A DNA stretch of 64,000 bases from Brachycybe producta (lineage: Eukaryota; Arthropoda; Diplopoda; Playtdesmida; Andrognathidae). The stretch covers positions 1,116,001 to 1,180,000 of the forward strand of contig JAUPFP010000036.1 in NCBI GenBank assembly GCA_036925085.1, read 5' to 3'. A program made the position numbers and the translations under genes. Under the pieces are notes generated by a model that made no database searches, was not told the origin of the DNA, and was given only the letters and a program-made list of their open reading frames with translations. Positions 12,001 through 20,529 of this stretch are shown here, piece by piece (the first letter of the stretch is position 1; each line of letters opens with the position of its first letter).

Positions 12001-14881
12001 GAATTGAGACGCGTCTACACTCAGTTACAAGTTCTGCGAAATAAAACGATGAGAAAGGACAATCCTCACATTTCAAAACGAAGAGGAGGTCGTAAAGCAA
12101 CTCATCGAAGGTTTTCACTTCAGGTTAGAAAAAAACAAATTTCATTAAATTTACAAATAAAAGTTACAAAACCCATGAAATTATTTGCAAATTGTTTGCT
12201 AAAGGTGTATTAATCATGTTGGTTCCGGGTACTTTACAAATACTCTATAAATGCAGTGTTGAGACATAATTACTTTTCAAAGTAATTCATTACAATTACT
12301 AATTAGATCAGTTAAAAACTAAATAATTACAAATACGACGAAATTTTAAAAAGAAATTAAAATTTTTAAATTTTAAAAATTAGTTAAATTTTTTTTAAAT
12401 AAAATACATAATTAATAGTTTTTCTTTAATAGTATAAAATAAACTATAATACAATTATTAATTCCAATTCCTCATTTTTTCCAAAGCATTTCAATAAGTA
12501 GTTTGAGAAATGGAAAAAAAAGTAATTAAAAAGTAATTGCATTTCTTATTAGAAAAGGTAATTAATTACAATTACAACTTACATTGTTTGAAAAGTAATG
12601 TAATGAATTACAAATTACTTTTAAAAGTAATTTAATTACTGTAATTCATTACTTTTTTTTCAAATTACTTCCCAACACTGTATAAATGTTTACAAATTAA
12701 GCTTATGCTATGAGAGTAGAAAGAGAAACAAGTAACTGAAGGGAATTTCTTTTTTGACAGTTACTGTTAAAATTGTTCCAAACTACTACTACTACTATGA
12801 CTACCTTTTACTGTATAATCACTGCTTCACTTTTGCATAATGCATGTATATTAACAACAACAAAAAATAAATGAAATATTAATATTAATAAAAAGAAAAC
12901 AGCACTGCATTGAAATGCATGTATTAATATGAAATATCCTCTTCTCCACCCTTCAAAGAATTCATGTTTCCCCCCCCCCCCCCCAAACCAAAATAATTGC
13001 TGCTAACTCCTGTATTTTGTTTCTTTCTCTAAAACGTGGTGTTTCTCTTTCAGGATGTCCATGTGACTCCTAGCAGCAAATATTCTCATAAAAAGAGCTG
13101 GGAAAGGAAGGAATGGTTCTGAGGCCTTGATAGTTTTAGGTAGAAATATGCTTCATTCTTATTAACCAAAAAAAAAAGAAGCCCAAAATCCCTAAATATC
13201 ATCATTCATTATGCATGCCACCAACTATTATAACATATTTAATCCTGATATCCCAACAATTTGCATGGCAATGAATTGTCTTATTTTGTTTTTCATGTCA
13301 CTTTTGCAACACCAAAAACTGTATTGGCTGAGCATGAGTAGGAGATTTGTGAGCTCAAATGGAAAATTAATTGTGTTTCCCCTCTCTATCTAAACTAATA
13401 ATTTAGGGCTCGGATTTTTATGCAAAATCGAGCAAATTTTTCACAATTTGTGACTCTTTAAGTGTCCATTGCCATCATTAGAGTAACTAGTCAGAGGTTA
13501 GATATCTGATGACTATTGTCATCAAGAGTTCTAGCCTCTAAGCAGTGTTTTTGATTTTTAAAAAAACCTTAATTGTTGGTTGATCTAAATGGGGAGATCC
13601 ATCGACTCATTGGAGTTTGAACAAAAATCGGATGTAGATTTACCCCGTGCAAATATTATGGCCTATGGGTTGTTACTTCACAATTGGACTTTGAGCCACA
13701 ACTTGAGAAATATTTGCTTGATATTGCATACGAATACGAGCCCTACTAATAATATACCGTCACTCACAAACACAAACACTTGACAGAACGATCATTATTA
13801 GCTCAGTAATAATAATAATAATAATAATAATTAATAACCATAATCAAGTTGATATTAATAAATGTCGGAATGGAAATTATGATGTTCAGAGAGTTCTTCA
13901 TACTTTCGACACAAAAAAAGTGTGTAATCTCTCTTTCCAAATGTTAACAGAAGAAATGTTTCATTACTTTTATCAATTGTATTGCAAACAATACAAAATT
14001 GAGAAATTCTCCACAGGAACCCACAAATGTCCTACGATTCTCAATATGCTTTTAGGTCCAAATTCAAGAAGGGAAACTTAAGATGGTTTATAAACAGCTT
14101 GATTTTCGAACTCTGACGATCATTCTATCCTTCAAGATGCAAAATGAATAGAAACTTTGAAAGTGTTTAGAAACTAGAAGGGTAGCTCAATCACTTCAGA
14201 TTATTTTCATGATGATATTTTTTAAAATAAGCTTTTTATAAATAAATATTAAGAAAATATCACATGCTTAAAATTGGATCGTTTTCAAACTCACATAAAA
14301 CGTTTATTTTAAAAGATAGCAACACGAAAATACCCTTAAGTAATTGAGCAACCCTTCTAGTTTCTAAAAGACAATCAAGTTTCTCTTTATTTTGCACCTG
14401 AGAAACAGAAAACAATCTGAGTTCAAAAGTCGCGTTTCAACTTAAGCAGCTTGAATCCTTTAAACTGGGTAAGAGCTAAGTTCTCTTTCTTTGAATTCAT
14501 TTTGTCAGGTCTCTTTTTGAACAGAGTTTGATAATTATTACTCTGAAAGCAGCCACTAAGGACTATTACAAAGGGACAACAGTCCAAATGCAGCATGCAA
14601 AATGCATTGTCCCATAATCGTTAACATAAAACTTAAAAGTGTTCAACAAATATTATTCTTTTGTGTGTTCGTTTTAGGCTTTTCATAGACATCGTCATCA
14701 CCACGATCCAGAGCACGAAACCGAAATCTCCAAAACTCCGGAGGAGTCTACTGGAAGTGCTGACATTGGTGGAACCACTTCAGTGGCCGATCCAATTGTG
14801 GTGGTGACGGAAGTGGTCGGCAGCAGTGGGCCGAATGCCATAACGGCTCCAATGAGAACTAGTATATACACACATATGTAA
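44..14881 (+). CDS. GPR158/GPR179-like orphan class C GPCR, 3' part (498 aa visible, 5' exons off window)
   Basis: Nine exons join in one frame: 44-370, 4590-4658, 7526-7635, 9826-10061, 10131-10269, 10369-10474, 11137-11316, 11998-12123 and 14678-14881 (stop 14879). Each is bounded by AG and GT in matching phase. Exon 44-370 is preceded by an acceptor, so the gene starts further left. The visible protein begins in a cysteine-rich EGF-like stretch (HCECRPGFY, then CLPCKLGCFQCQDDSPC), typical of the GPR158 family just before TM1. TM1 is at about residues 82-104, TM2 112-135, TM3 143-167, TM4 190-212, and TM5-TM7 follow in exons 4-6. Cys144 in TM3 and Cys236 in ECL2 can form the conserved class C disulphide. 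After TM7 come the family motif MDPEDIR and a basic helix (AELRRVYTQLQVLRNK). The tail is Ser/Thr/His-rich and short next to vertebrate GPR158. Members are plasma-membrane receptors; fly Smog is one and acts in Fog signalling. Which insect paralogue this is cannot be told. Confidence 0.9.
690..980. mobile_element. F1 palindromic MITE copy
   Basis: F1 is nearly self-complementary. One half reads GTGTTTTAGAAACTAGAAGG, then a run like CATGTTGATATCTTTCAAAA, then AACTTTTTATA. The other half is its inverse, ending TTCTAGTTTCTAAAACAC. Full copies add about 55-bp outer arms that end in CTTAAG(A/G)TGGTTT. This copy keeps both inner arms and the right outer arm (ACATTAAAACCACCTTAA). Confidence 0.75.
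2099..2276. mobile_element. F6 palindromic MITE-like repeat
   Basis: The left end TTGGGCCAAAATTCAAGAAG is inverted at the right end (CTTGAATTTGGGCCA). Related arms occur at about 34678-34820, 44688-45135, 47690-48003 and 55430-55580. Confidence 0.6.
2450..3125. repeat. two-copy tandem repeat of about 330 bp, GGCCAACA-rich
   Basis: GAACCAATATAAT-GCCAACC starts at 2481 and again at 2809, giving a 328-bp offset. Later blocks (GGCTGTACTTGTTGGC, GTTCCCAACTGTCAAT, GCCAACATAAA-TCGTA) recur in the same order. The unit is full of TTGGCC/GGCCAA words and has no convincing ORF. Confidence 0.8.
4549..4577 (+). repeat. CT microsatellite acting as polypyrimidine tract
   Basis: An almost uninterrupted CT run ends 12 bases before the acceptor of the 69-bp TM2 exon (4590-4658). 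Confidence 0.75.
4958..5450. repeat. F2 minisatellite arrays, inverted, flanking a TTAGG-type array
   Basis: Units alternate GCGCCAAACTGAATAA and ACGCCAAATGGAACAA. They run forward at about 4958-5090 and 5232-5360, then in inverted form (TTTGGCGTTTGTTCAATT) at about 5361-5445, so the right part can fold as a long hairpin. Translations of the array give FGAYSVWRLF-like repeats, which are artefacts. Confidence 0.85.
5102..5163 (+). repeat. interstitial TTAGG-type array
   Basis: About ten GGTTA/TTAGG units are interrupted by ATTGG and GATTA variants. TTAGG is the common arthropod telomere unit; this array is short, degenerate and internal. Confidence 0.7.
5900..6143. mobile_element. F1 MITE copy, outer arms mostly lost
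   Basis: Both inner arms are present, from GAAATTGAAAGTG to TTCTAGTTTCTAAAATAC. It abuts the 1-kb TIR element on its left and a second F1 copy on its right. Confidence 0.75.
6154..6514. mobile_element. F1 MITE copy, near full length
   Basis: Starts CTTAAGATGGATTATGAACA, keeps the GATTATTCTGTC arm, both inner arms and the inverse AGACAGAATAATC-type arm. One of the most complete copies in the window (about 360 bp). Confidence 0.8.
7830..8516. mobile_element. hAT-like non-autonomous element with 8-bp TSD CAATACGT
   Basis: The terminal inverted repeat TAGGGTTTCCATTACCGG is inverted exactly at the right end (CCGGTAATGGAAACCCTA). The element is flanked by CAATACGT at 7822-7829 and 8517-8524. An 8-bp duplication and short TIRs are hallmarks of hAT transposons. 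Length is 687 bp, AT-rich, without a transposase ORF. Confidence 0.9.
9253..9378. mobile_element. F1 MITE, internally deleted copy
   Basis: Keeps the left inner arm (AAATTGAAAGTG, GAAACTAGAACGG), then jumps to the outer arm (CAGAATAACTAGTGTTCGA) and CATCTTAAG. The central half is missing. Confidence 0.65.
9401..9713. mobile_element. F3 palindromic MITE copy
   Basis: The end TTAGGTCTCGGATTTTTATG is inverted at the right as CATAAAAATCCGAGC-ACTAA. Inner arms share GCAAATGTTTC / GAAACATTTGC and AGAGGCTAG / CTAGCCTCT. Other copies lie at about 13401-13750, 39588-39710 (partial) and 56194-56527. Confidence 0.8.
10475..11136 (+). other. intron 6 of the GPR158-like gene with a palindromic MITE
   Basis: An inverted repeat (CTCAGAAATTATAAATGCTA near 10611 and its inverse TAGCATTTATAATTTCTGAG near 10892) defines a MITE-like element of about 370 bp, roughly 10572-10943. 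Nothing else recognised. Confidence 0.6.
11317..11997 (+). other. intron 7 of the GPR158-like gene
   Basis: AT-rich. Around 11610-11690 it holds a repeat (TTGCATATT-TGCATTT, then TTTCTAAAAACAATTTGAAC) that also occurs in Egfr intron 18 near 25635-25710. No coding signal. Confidence 0.55.
12254..12680. mobile_element. hAT-like MITE with 8-bp TSD TATAAATG
   Basis: Starts CAGTGTTGAGACATAATTAC and ends CAAATTACTTCCCAACACTG. TATAAATG flanks both sides (12246-12253, 12681-12688). CAGTGTTGGGAAGTAA-type termini are common in animal hAT MITEs. The interior is almost all TAATTACAATTACT-like sequence. Length 427 bp. Confidence 0.88.
12969..12984 (+). repeat. homopolymer C tract
   Basis: Sixteen consecutive C between TTT and AAACC, upstream of the alternative exon at 13054. 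A likely site of length polymorphism or sequencing error. Confidence 0.8.
13054..13122 (+). CDS. possible alternative 3'-terminal exon of the GPR158-like gene
   Basis: A strong acceptor (TTTCTCTTTCAG) precedes 13054 and opens in phase 0, the same phase as the donor at 12123. It would add 22 residues (DVHVTPSSKYSHKKSWERKE, then WF) and stop at 13120, replacing the 67-residue tail coded at 14678-14881. A possible donor, GTAGAA, lies at 13140, so it could also be a stop-containing cassette. I see no clear AATAAA just downstream. Transcript data would decide whether it is used; it could also be a chance acceptor. Confidence 0.4.
   Translation, partial: DVHVTPSSKYSHKKSWERKEWF
13401..13750. mobile_element. 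F3 palindromic MITE copy
   Basis: Left end TTTAGGGCTCGGATTTTTAT, right end ATACGAGCCCTACTAAT. The arms around GAGCAAAT / ATTTGCTTGATAT match the copy at 9401. Confidence 0.75.
13805..13834 (+). repeat. AAT microsatellite
   Basis: About nine tandem AAT/TAA units. Similar runs occur at about 32424-32448, 36886-36904 and 60197-60220. Confidence 0.8.
14077..14447. mobile_element. F1 MITE copy, near full length
   Basis: From CTTAAGATGGTTTATAAACA to CGCGTTTCAACTTAAG, with both inner arms. It lies between the two candidate terminal exons of the GPCR gene. Confidence 0.75.
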
Positions 14882-15897
14882 TAATATCCCTCTTTATAAA
14901 CAAACAAACAAACAATAATGTTCAGTAGTACGTTCTTCCAGAGTCGTAACTAGGACGAGGCAGCTGCCTCGGGCGCACAAAGTTTAGGGGCGCAGAAATT
15001 AAATGCACTCCTCCATTCACTTATTGCATTATTATTTAGTTATTTTACTCTTTTTTTAACAAAATAACTAGCGACTGCAGATACCAGCAAGGGTATCATT
15101 CCCTCTTTCAAAAGTCAAATTTCTTGTTTTATAAGATATTTTATAAGAAAATTTAAGAAAAATGTGTCGCTTGCTACGCTTGCAGAATTCTGAAAAATGT
15201 TGGTCATTTTCAAATTCAGCCTTTGTCACCGCCCACAGTTCATCCCCCCTATTTGAAAAAATCCTGCTGGCGCCCATGAGGGTGCGCCAATTTTATTCTT
15301 GTGGTGGGCAGAAAATAACCTAGTTACGGCTCTGCGTTCTTCTCTATCTTCCTTCTTTCTCTCTATCTATCTCTTTCTGTCCAATTAGAAACGATTTGTA
15401 GTAATCATACAGTAGAAAAACAGCAACCAACATAATAACCCACGAGTATTAATCCAAACCAAGCCAGTTGTTAATAATAATTATAGATTCTTCATTTTTA
15501 ACAATGTCTTATTTATATATCTGTACATAATAAGCATAATTTGAGGTTACGACAATAATAATAATAACCATTTTCTCATTCATTATTATTAATAGTGTGT
15601 TTCAAGTTTTAGACAAAAAAAAGGGAAAAGAACACATTTCGGAGAAACGAAACCAGCAAAAATGGATTGTTGCTTCTGTCCAATACCAATTAATATTTAT
15701 AGTAAACTTACGAGATTTACTTGAGAGATAACTAACTGTCCATTCGCAACAATCCATTCAGAAGTAAAAACGTTCTTTATAAAATGGTTAATACGTTTCT
15801 ATATTAAAATGAAAAGAAACCATTCACACACCCACCCTGTATAAACACGATTTTAAAATTAATTAATTATTATTAGTCAATTATTGTGTACAATAAA
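14882..15897 (+). other. probable 3' UTR of the GPR158-like gene with poly(A) signal
   Basis: AT-rich sequence after the stop at 14879. It holds one complete hAT-like MITE (14939-15334), a TC-rich tract near 15340-15380, and an AATAAA at 15892-15897 that is the best poly(A) signal before the convergent Gss gene. The UTR end is inferred; no transcript evidence was available. Confidence 0.5.
14939..15334. mobile_element. hAT-like MITE with 8-bp TSD CGTTCTTC in the GPCR 3' UTR
   Basis: Left terminus CAGAGTCGTAACTAGG, right terminus CCTAGTTACGGCTCTG. CGTTCTTC flanks both sides (14931-14938, 15335-15342). Length 396 bp, with GC-richer ends than the host UTR and no transposase. Confidence 0.9.
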
Positions 15898-16312
15898 AAA
15901 AACTTGTTATTTTAAATATGGAAATTTGATGTTTTAAGAAAGACATCTGAGAATGTGTTTTGTAATCATTTATGGTTGGAATATTTTTCTTTAAAGCCTA
16001 GTACGGACCGTGCGTTAATCGCCCAACGTCTCAAGCGACTCAACATCGTCAATCTCTATCTATAAGCAAAATTCACAGTTCCCGATTAAACACTTCTAAA
16101 AGGAGTTCTTAAATTTGAAAAATTACTACACAAGCAGACAAGAAGGCCTGTGGCAGAAGGACAAAAGTTCTCTAGACCTTATGTCTAAACAGCACCTCTG
16201 ATGTCCACCTCGAGATGTGTGGCACACGTAACTTTAATCGGGAGTTAATACTAGAATACCATTACGTTAATAACGATTCCTTGTAATCGTATGAGAAAAC
16301 CCAAAAAGAGAT
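15898..16312. other. GPCR/Gss convergent intergenic region and Gss 3' UTR
   Basis: The sequence from about 16000 is less AT-rich and reads as the 3' UTR of the minus-strand Gss gene. A minus-strand ATTAAA lies at about 16231-16236 as a possible poly(A) signal. No ORF of interest. Confidence 0.45.
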
Positions 16313-19300
16313 TCATGCAAGTAACATCGAATCGATGCAAGCGAACCCGGCAACCACTCCACCTTCGTTTGAAGTAGACGGCTTTGTTCTTAAAAGATAA
16401 CCGACTTCTTCGTTCAACAGTATCTCATCTTTCGATCTGTTTTAACGAGTCAAAAAAATCATTCATCTTATTTGTTAAGAGTCCCCTAGACACGTCCAGA
16501 ATTGGCACGAGACACGCTCAATTTTGCGCCTCCGAAGTTGCTCAAATGGCTTAAGCAACCAAATGGCAATTTGAAACTTCATGAAAATACCTCGATACCT
16601 GAAGAACATATTGAGAAACAAACCCAATTTTTCTTAAAGCTGAAAGATGTTTCCGAAGAACCGAAAGGTGGTCAGCAAAATGGAGCTTTTTAAGGTCAAT
16701 TAGCATAATTCAAAAGGAAATAAAATAAAAACTCCTTTCCATATTGCAACCATAATACTTTAAAACCTGGCCATACCATTCAAGAAGCGATTGCAACTTC
16801 AAGTATTGTTCAAAACAAAGTTTAAAGAGAGACTTGTAAGAATCGTGACCATGTTTTTTTAAGAAAAAAAAAACGTCAAATTTCACTTAACATTGTGTCA
16901 ATGGCGTGCTGTGCGAACGCTGGAGTGGCTCTAGGGCTCTTAATCGTTTCTATTATATTCTCATTCTTACCCTAAGATTATACCGTAGATGCCCAATTCG
17001 CTGGCAACTTCGGTAAGAATCGGTTCTGCCGCCGTCGGCCGCACGAGATAGTTGCGTGTCGTTGCCGGCAAGATACGATCCATCAAAATGTACGCAGATC
17101 TCTCGTCTGCAGTGGTCATTGACTTTAGAACTTGAATAATTTCATCGCCGTATAGATTATTTCCTGGTTATAGGAAACAATCGAGTAACTTTACCTACGA
17201 TATAAACGTTTCGTTATTTTCTCTCACCTCCACCTTCCCTTTGTGGTTTTAAGACAAATCGATTGGAATTATTATTAACCATTTCTACAGCCGAATCTCC
17301 TTCGATACCCTAAAAAACACTCAACCAATAAAAATACACTTGAAAGAACCATCAAAACAGCTTCAAAAGTTACTTCATCCAATGAATACAATCCGGTAAA
17401 AACGTCTCTGATGTCTTCAGCCATCCGTTCATCTGAAATGAACTTCCTAAGAACTTCCGGCCGTGCTAATTCTTGTTGGATTTTTTTCGTTCCAGCCAAC
17501 TGATATTGAATCGATGGACATTTGATGGCTCGTGACCTTTCGAGGAGCAAACGTGCGTCCCAATGCTAACGGCAAACATTAACGGTTGAATTTTAAAAAG
17601 GTCAAGGAAACAAACGTCTACAAGTTTACCAATTGATCGGAATGTGATTCGGGAGAATATCCGTCACGAAAATAAACTACCGCAACTTCGTAACCATCAC
17701 TGAATGTCATCAAATTACAACAACAAAAAAGTTTTAAAGTAGAAACGCCCTTCGAACTCTGGTCATTCTTCTTGCTTTCAGGAACAAAACTGAGTGATTG
17801 CAAGTATTTTAGAAACTAGAAGGATTGGCTCAATCACTTAAGTGTATTTTTATGCTGATATATTTCAAAATAAACTTTTTATGTCAATTTAAAGCAGACA
17901 ATGTTGTGAATAAAAAGTTTATTTTGAAAAATATCAACGCAAAAATACTATTAATTGATTCAGCAACCTTTTCTAGTTTCTAAGACACTTTCAATTTCTC
18001 CTTAGTGTTGCTCTTCTAAAACGCAGAAAATAACCAAGAGTTCCCAGGCCCGGTGATAGGGTAAGTGGAGCGAGGCAACCGCCTTGGAACCCGCGCTGCT
18101 AACTAAACATTTTTTTTTTCTTGCTGCCTCGGGCCTCGCATACTCTACGGCCGGCCCGGAAAGTTCGTAAAACATATTAAAGCGTCTCACATGAAAAGAG
18201 AACCGCCATTTTTAAGTGTTCCTCTTTCGCCGAAATCTTTAAGAGTCCTCCTCAATACTCTGACATTTCGATTCTGATTTAAGATCTCGCATTCTATTTG
18301 TTTTTGATCGCCGACCATTCGAACGAATGGTTCGACGACGAATGCGACCACAGCATCGGCTCGACCGTACGCTTTCCAAGCGTAAATCAAACCTTTAGCG
18401 ACGCCGACGAACGGATAATTCTCGATCACCTGTCATACATACAAGTTTTATTTCAATTTTTTAATGATTTTAACCTTTTTCCCCGCCGGAGTTGAAAGTT
18501 ACTACCGAAGATGTTAAATCGTTCCTTTTGAATTCGTCTAAAATGTATTTATGCATTTGAGACATTCTCGTAGCCAAAGACGAGAAACTCGACGCGATCG
18601 TATTCATTTCCACCTGCTTGATCCTCGGATTAGAAGAAGAAGCGTCTTTGGCCGACGTGTCCAGAAGATAATCGCAACGAAAGATACCGAGACACAAAGA
18701 CTAATATCGTGAAAATAACAAAACTAGAATGATAACAACAACAATTAGGCCTTAATCTTTATATACCTGAGATCGTCCTTCTGATAAAACGGTTTCGTGG
18801 ATTGCAAAGAGTTTCGCAGTGAAATCGTCAACTGCCACTGTGCTAATTAAAATTAGTCAAAAAGAACCGAATCGATTATCGTTTGAAAACACATCATCAT
18901 GATCGTTAATTTTACGAGATCACCTTTTGAGAGAGTTTTTCAGAAATGTTTCATCGTGAGCAACACGATGAAGGAGAAGATTAAGCGCCGTTTGAATCTT
19001 CTTCACCTTCAAGTATTCTGTCTTCGAGAACGGCGAAGGAAACAAAGTGAAAGGCGCCGCTTCCAATTTGTACGATTCTTCTTTGCATCTCAAAACCACA
19101 CCTTCGAGAAAGAAGACGCCATATTTCAAAACCTTTAACTTTCACTTGAAAAACTTACTATGACTTCAAGCTGAATTTAAAAGTGTTTTAGAAACTAGAA
19201 GGGTAACAACTCAATCACTTAAGAGGGTATTTTTCATGTTGATATCTTTCAAAATAAACTTTTTATGTCAGTTTGAAAATGATAAAAAACTTTAAACAGA

Positions 19301-20029
19301 CTAGAAACTTGAAGGGTAACACAATAACGTTCACGGATATTTTCATGTTTCATATCTTTCAAAGTAAGCTTTTTATGTAAATTTAAAGAATGTTCCAACT
19401 TTAAGCAGACGATGTTTTGTTTTGTTTTTTTCAATTTTTGTCTAATGAAATTTGAAAATTGAAATTTTGTCATGAAAATACTATTCAGTGATTCAGCTAC
19501 CCTTCTAGTTTCTAAAACATATATTCAACAATTTACACTACAAAAAGCAGCATCCATTCTTCTAAATCATGATAGCATGATTAGATGATAGCATTTGTAG
19601 ACAGCTTCAGAATTTCTTTGGCTCCGCCCCTTTTATGAGCGTCATCAATGTCTAATTGGTTTGTTACTGGGTCTGATGTCACATATACCTCGCCCTTTTT
19701 ATTTCTAATTGGTTGATATTTGGTCTGACGCTCATAAAAGGGCGGAGCTAAAGAAATTCTGAAGCTGTCTACAGAAGATGCCTGTCCTATTGTCACGGTC
19801 AAAGGTTATATAACCTTATGAAAGCTGAGAAGGTTAAGTTAAGGTTAGGACCCTGGAGACAATTACTTTCGTTTTTTCCTCCACTAGTTAACGACGTGAA
19901 GTATTGAATAAACCGTAGATATTTTAGGGTAATTAATAACTGACCGTGAACTGCGGCCCAATCCCTGGCTTTGGCCACAGTCTCCTGCAAAACATTGGCT
20001 TCAAGTGGAAGAGGCACACACGGATCCAT
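16313..20029 (-). CDS. Gss: glutathione synthetase, ten exons, complete (about 477 aa)
   Basis: Exons in transcript order: 20029-19945, 19101-18924, 18842-18767, 18700-18506 (or 18503), 18429-18191, 17699-17630, 17565-17374, 17309-17228, 17163-16971 and 16436-16313 (stop 16315-16313). All junctions are GT/AG and in phase. The enzyme joins gamma-glutamylcysteine and glycine with ATP, the last step of glutathione synthesis, in the cytosol as a homodimer. Seen: Glu144 and Asn146 in QVEMNT (metal/ATP site), YFRDGY, LLLERS-IKCP and LAGTKKIQQEL, the glycine-rich loop KPQREGGGNNLYG near residue 366, and C-terminal LLRTK plus the Gly/Ala loop (GGVVAGFACIDSM). The length matches animal enzymes (about 474 aa). 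The start ATG is the first codon of exon 1 (MDPCVPLPLEANV). The only ambiguity is the exon 4 donor, which shifts by one codon. Confidence 0.95.
16502..16693 (+). pseudogene. cDNA-like ORF fragment in the last Gss intron, opposite strand, unrecognised
   Basis: An open frame with protein-like composition (NFAPPKLLKWLKQPNGNL, HIEKQTQFFLKLKDVSEEP, ending QQNGAF) stops at 16691. AAATAAAATAAAA follows about 30 bases later, like a 3' UTR with poly(A) signal. It begins just after GAATTGGCACGAG, with no upstream ATG. It lies inside the 16437-16970 intron. I do not recognise the protein. It could be a 5'-truncated retrocopy, an exon of an unseen + strand gene, or chance. Confidence 0.3.
17754..18188. 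mobile_element. F1 MITE filling Gss intron 5, split by a second element
   Basis: From the GAACTCTGGTCATTC-type outer arm through both inner arms (GTATTTTAGAAACTAGAAGG; TTCTAGTTTCTAAGACAC) to GTTCGTAAAACATATTAAAG. It occupies almost the whole intron 17700-18190 and is interrupted at 18044-18158 by a GC-rich insertion. Confidence 0.75.
18044..18158. mobile_element. short GC-rich MITE nested in an F1 copy
   Basis: Termini CCAGGCCCGGTGATAGGG and CTCTACGGCCGGCCCG are imperfect inverse repeats. The flanking octamers AAGAGTTC and GAAAGTTC match at 6 of 8 positions, as expected of an old 8-bp duplication. Much richer in GC than its surroundings. Confidence 0.55.
19160..19523. mobile_element. F1 MITE copy in Gss intron 1
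   Basis: Both inner arms are present. A partial internal duplication (a second AGACTAGAAACTTGAAGGG run near 19301) lengthens the centre. Confidence 0.7.
19596..19773. mobile_element. F5 palindromic element in Gss intron 1
   Basis: The arms TGTAGACAGCTTCAGAATTT and AAATTCTGAAGCTGTCTACA are exact inverses. Inner arms GGCTCCGCCC / GGGCGGAGC and TCTAATTGGTT complete the hairpin. 178 bp; no ORF. Confidence 0.8.
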
Positions 20030-20234
20030 CAGATTCTAACTTCGACAAAAAAAAAAAAACCGCGTTAAAACAATGTAAAATAAACAGAAATACGACTGAA
20101 AACAATACTTAGAGTTAGAAAACTTAGAATTCTCACTTGTTTCTGCTAAATTCGTCGAAAAAACGGCCAAATATCATAAGAACAAGCGAAAAAGAACCGC
20201 ACGGCGCACGCGACTTTTACAGTGATGCAATAAC

Positions 20235-20250
20235 AAAGATGGCTGACTCA
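20235..20250 (-). promoter_or_regulatory. NF-E2/ARE-like and YY1-like motifs upstream of Gss
   Basis: About 210 bp upstream of the Gss ATG is GCTGACTCA (20242-20250), matching the NF-E2 / CNC-Maf core GCTGA(C/G)TCA. It directly follows AAGATGGC (20235-20242), a YY1-type motif. Gss is an Nrf2/CncC target in animals, so the position makes sense. Function is inferred from the motif only. Confidence 0.4.
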
Positions 20251-20345
20251 GACTTGTGCTGCCACCTATTGAACGACTTATATTATAAACGCCAGCTGAC
20301 GTCATGTGGCGGATAAAATGCCAATGAACGCACCGCTGTGTCATG

Positions 20346-20522
20346 CTCTGGTCAAGTATACGAGCCTATTCCATCACAGCTTCTTGCATACGAACTAGTG
20401 ACGTTATGGTAAGGATGTACTGCTTGATTTATCGTTGTTAATAGACAATGGCATTCATTAAAGGTCATCTGACGTCACTGAACGGTCAACAGTAGGCCCT
20501 AGTCGAGTATACTTGACCAGTG
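20346..20522. mobile_element. short MITE-like inverted repeat upstream of Gss
   Basis: CTCTGGTCAAGTATACGAG at the left and its near inverse CGAGTATACTTGACCAG at the right, about 177 bp. Contains CRE-like TGACGTCA at about 20470. No ORF. Confidence 0.55.
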
Positions 20523-20529
20523 CTTTACA

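Noticed and set aside
16916-16979. A + strand peptide (ANAGVALGLL) that resembles the Gss C-terminal Gly/Ala loop
   Set aside because: Wrong strand and next to the exon 9 donor; the true last exon at 16436-16313 on the minus strand accounts for the loop.
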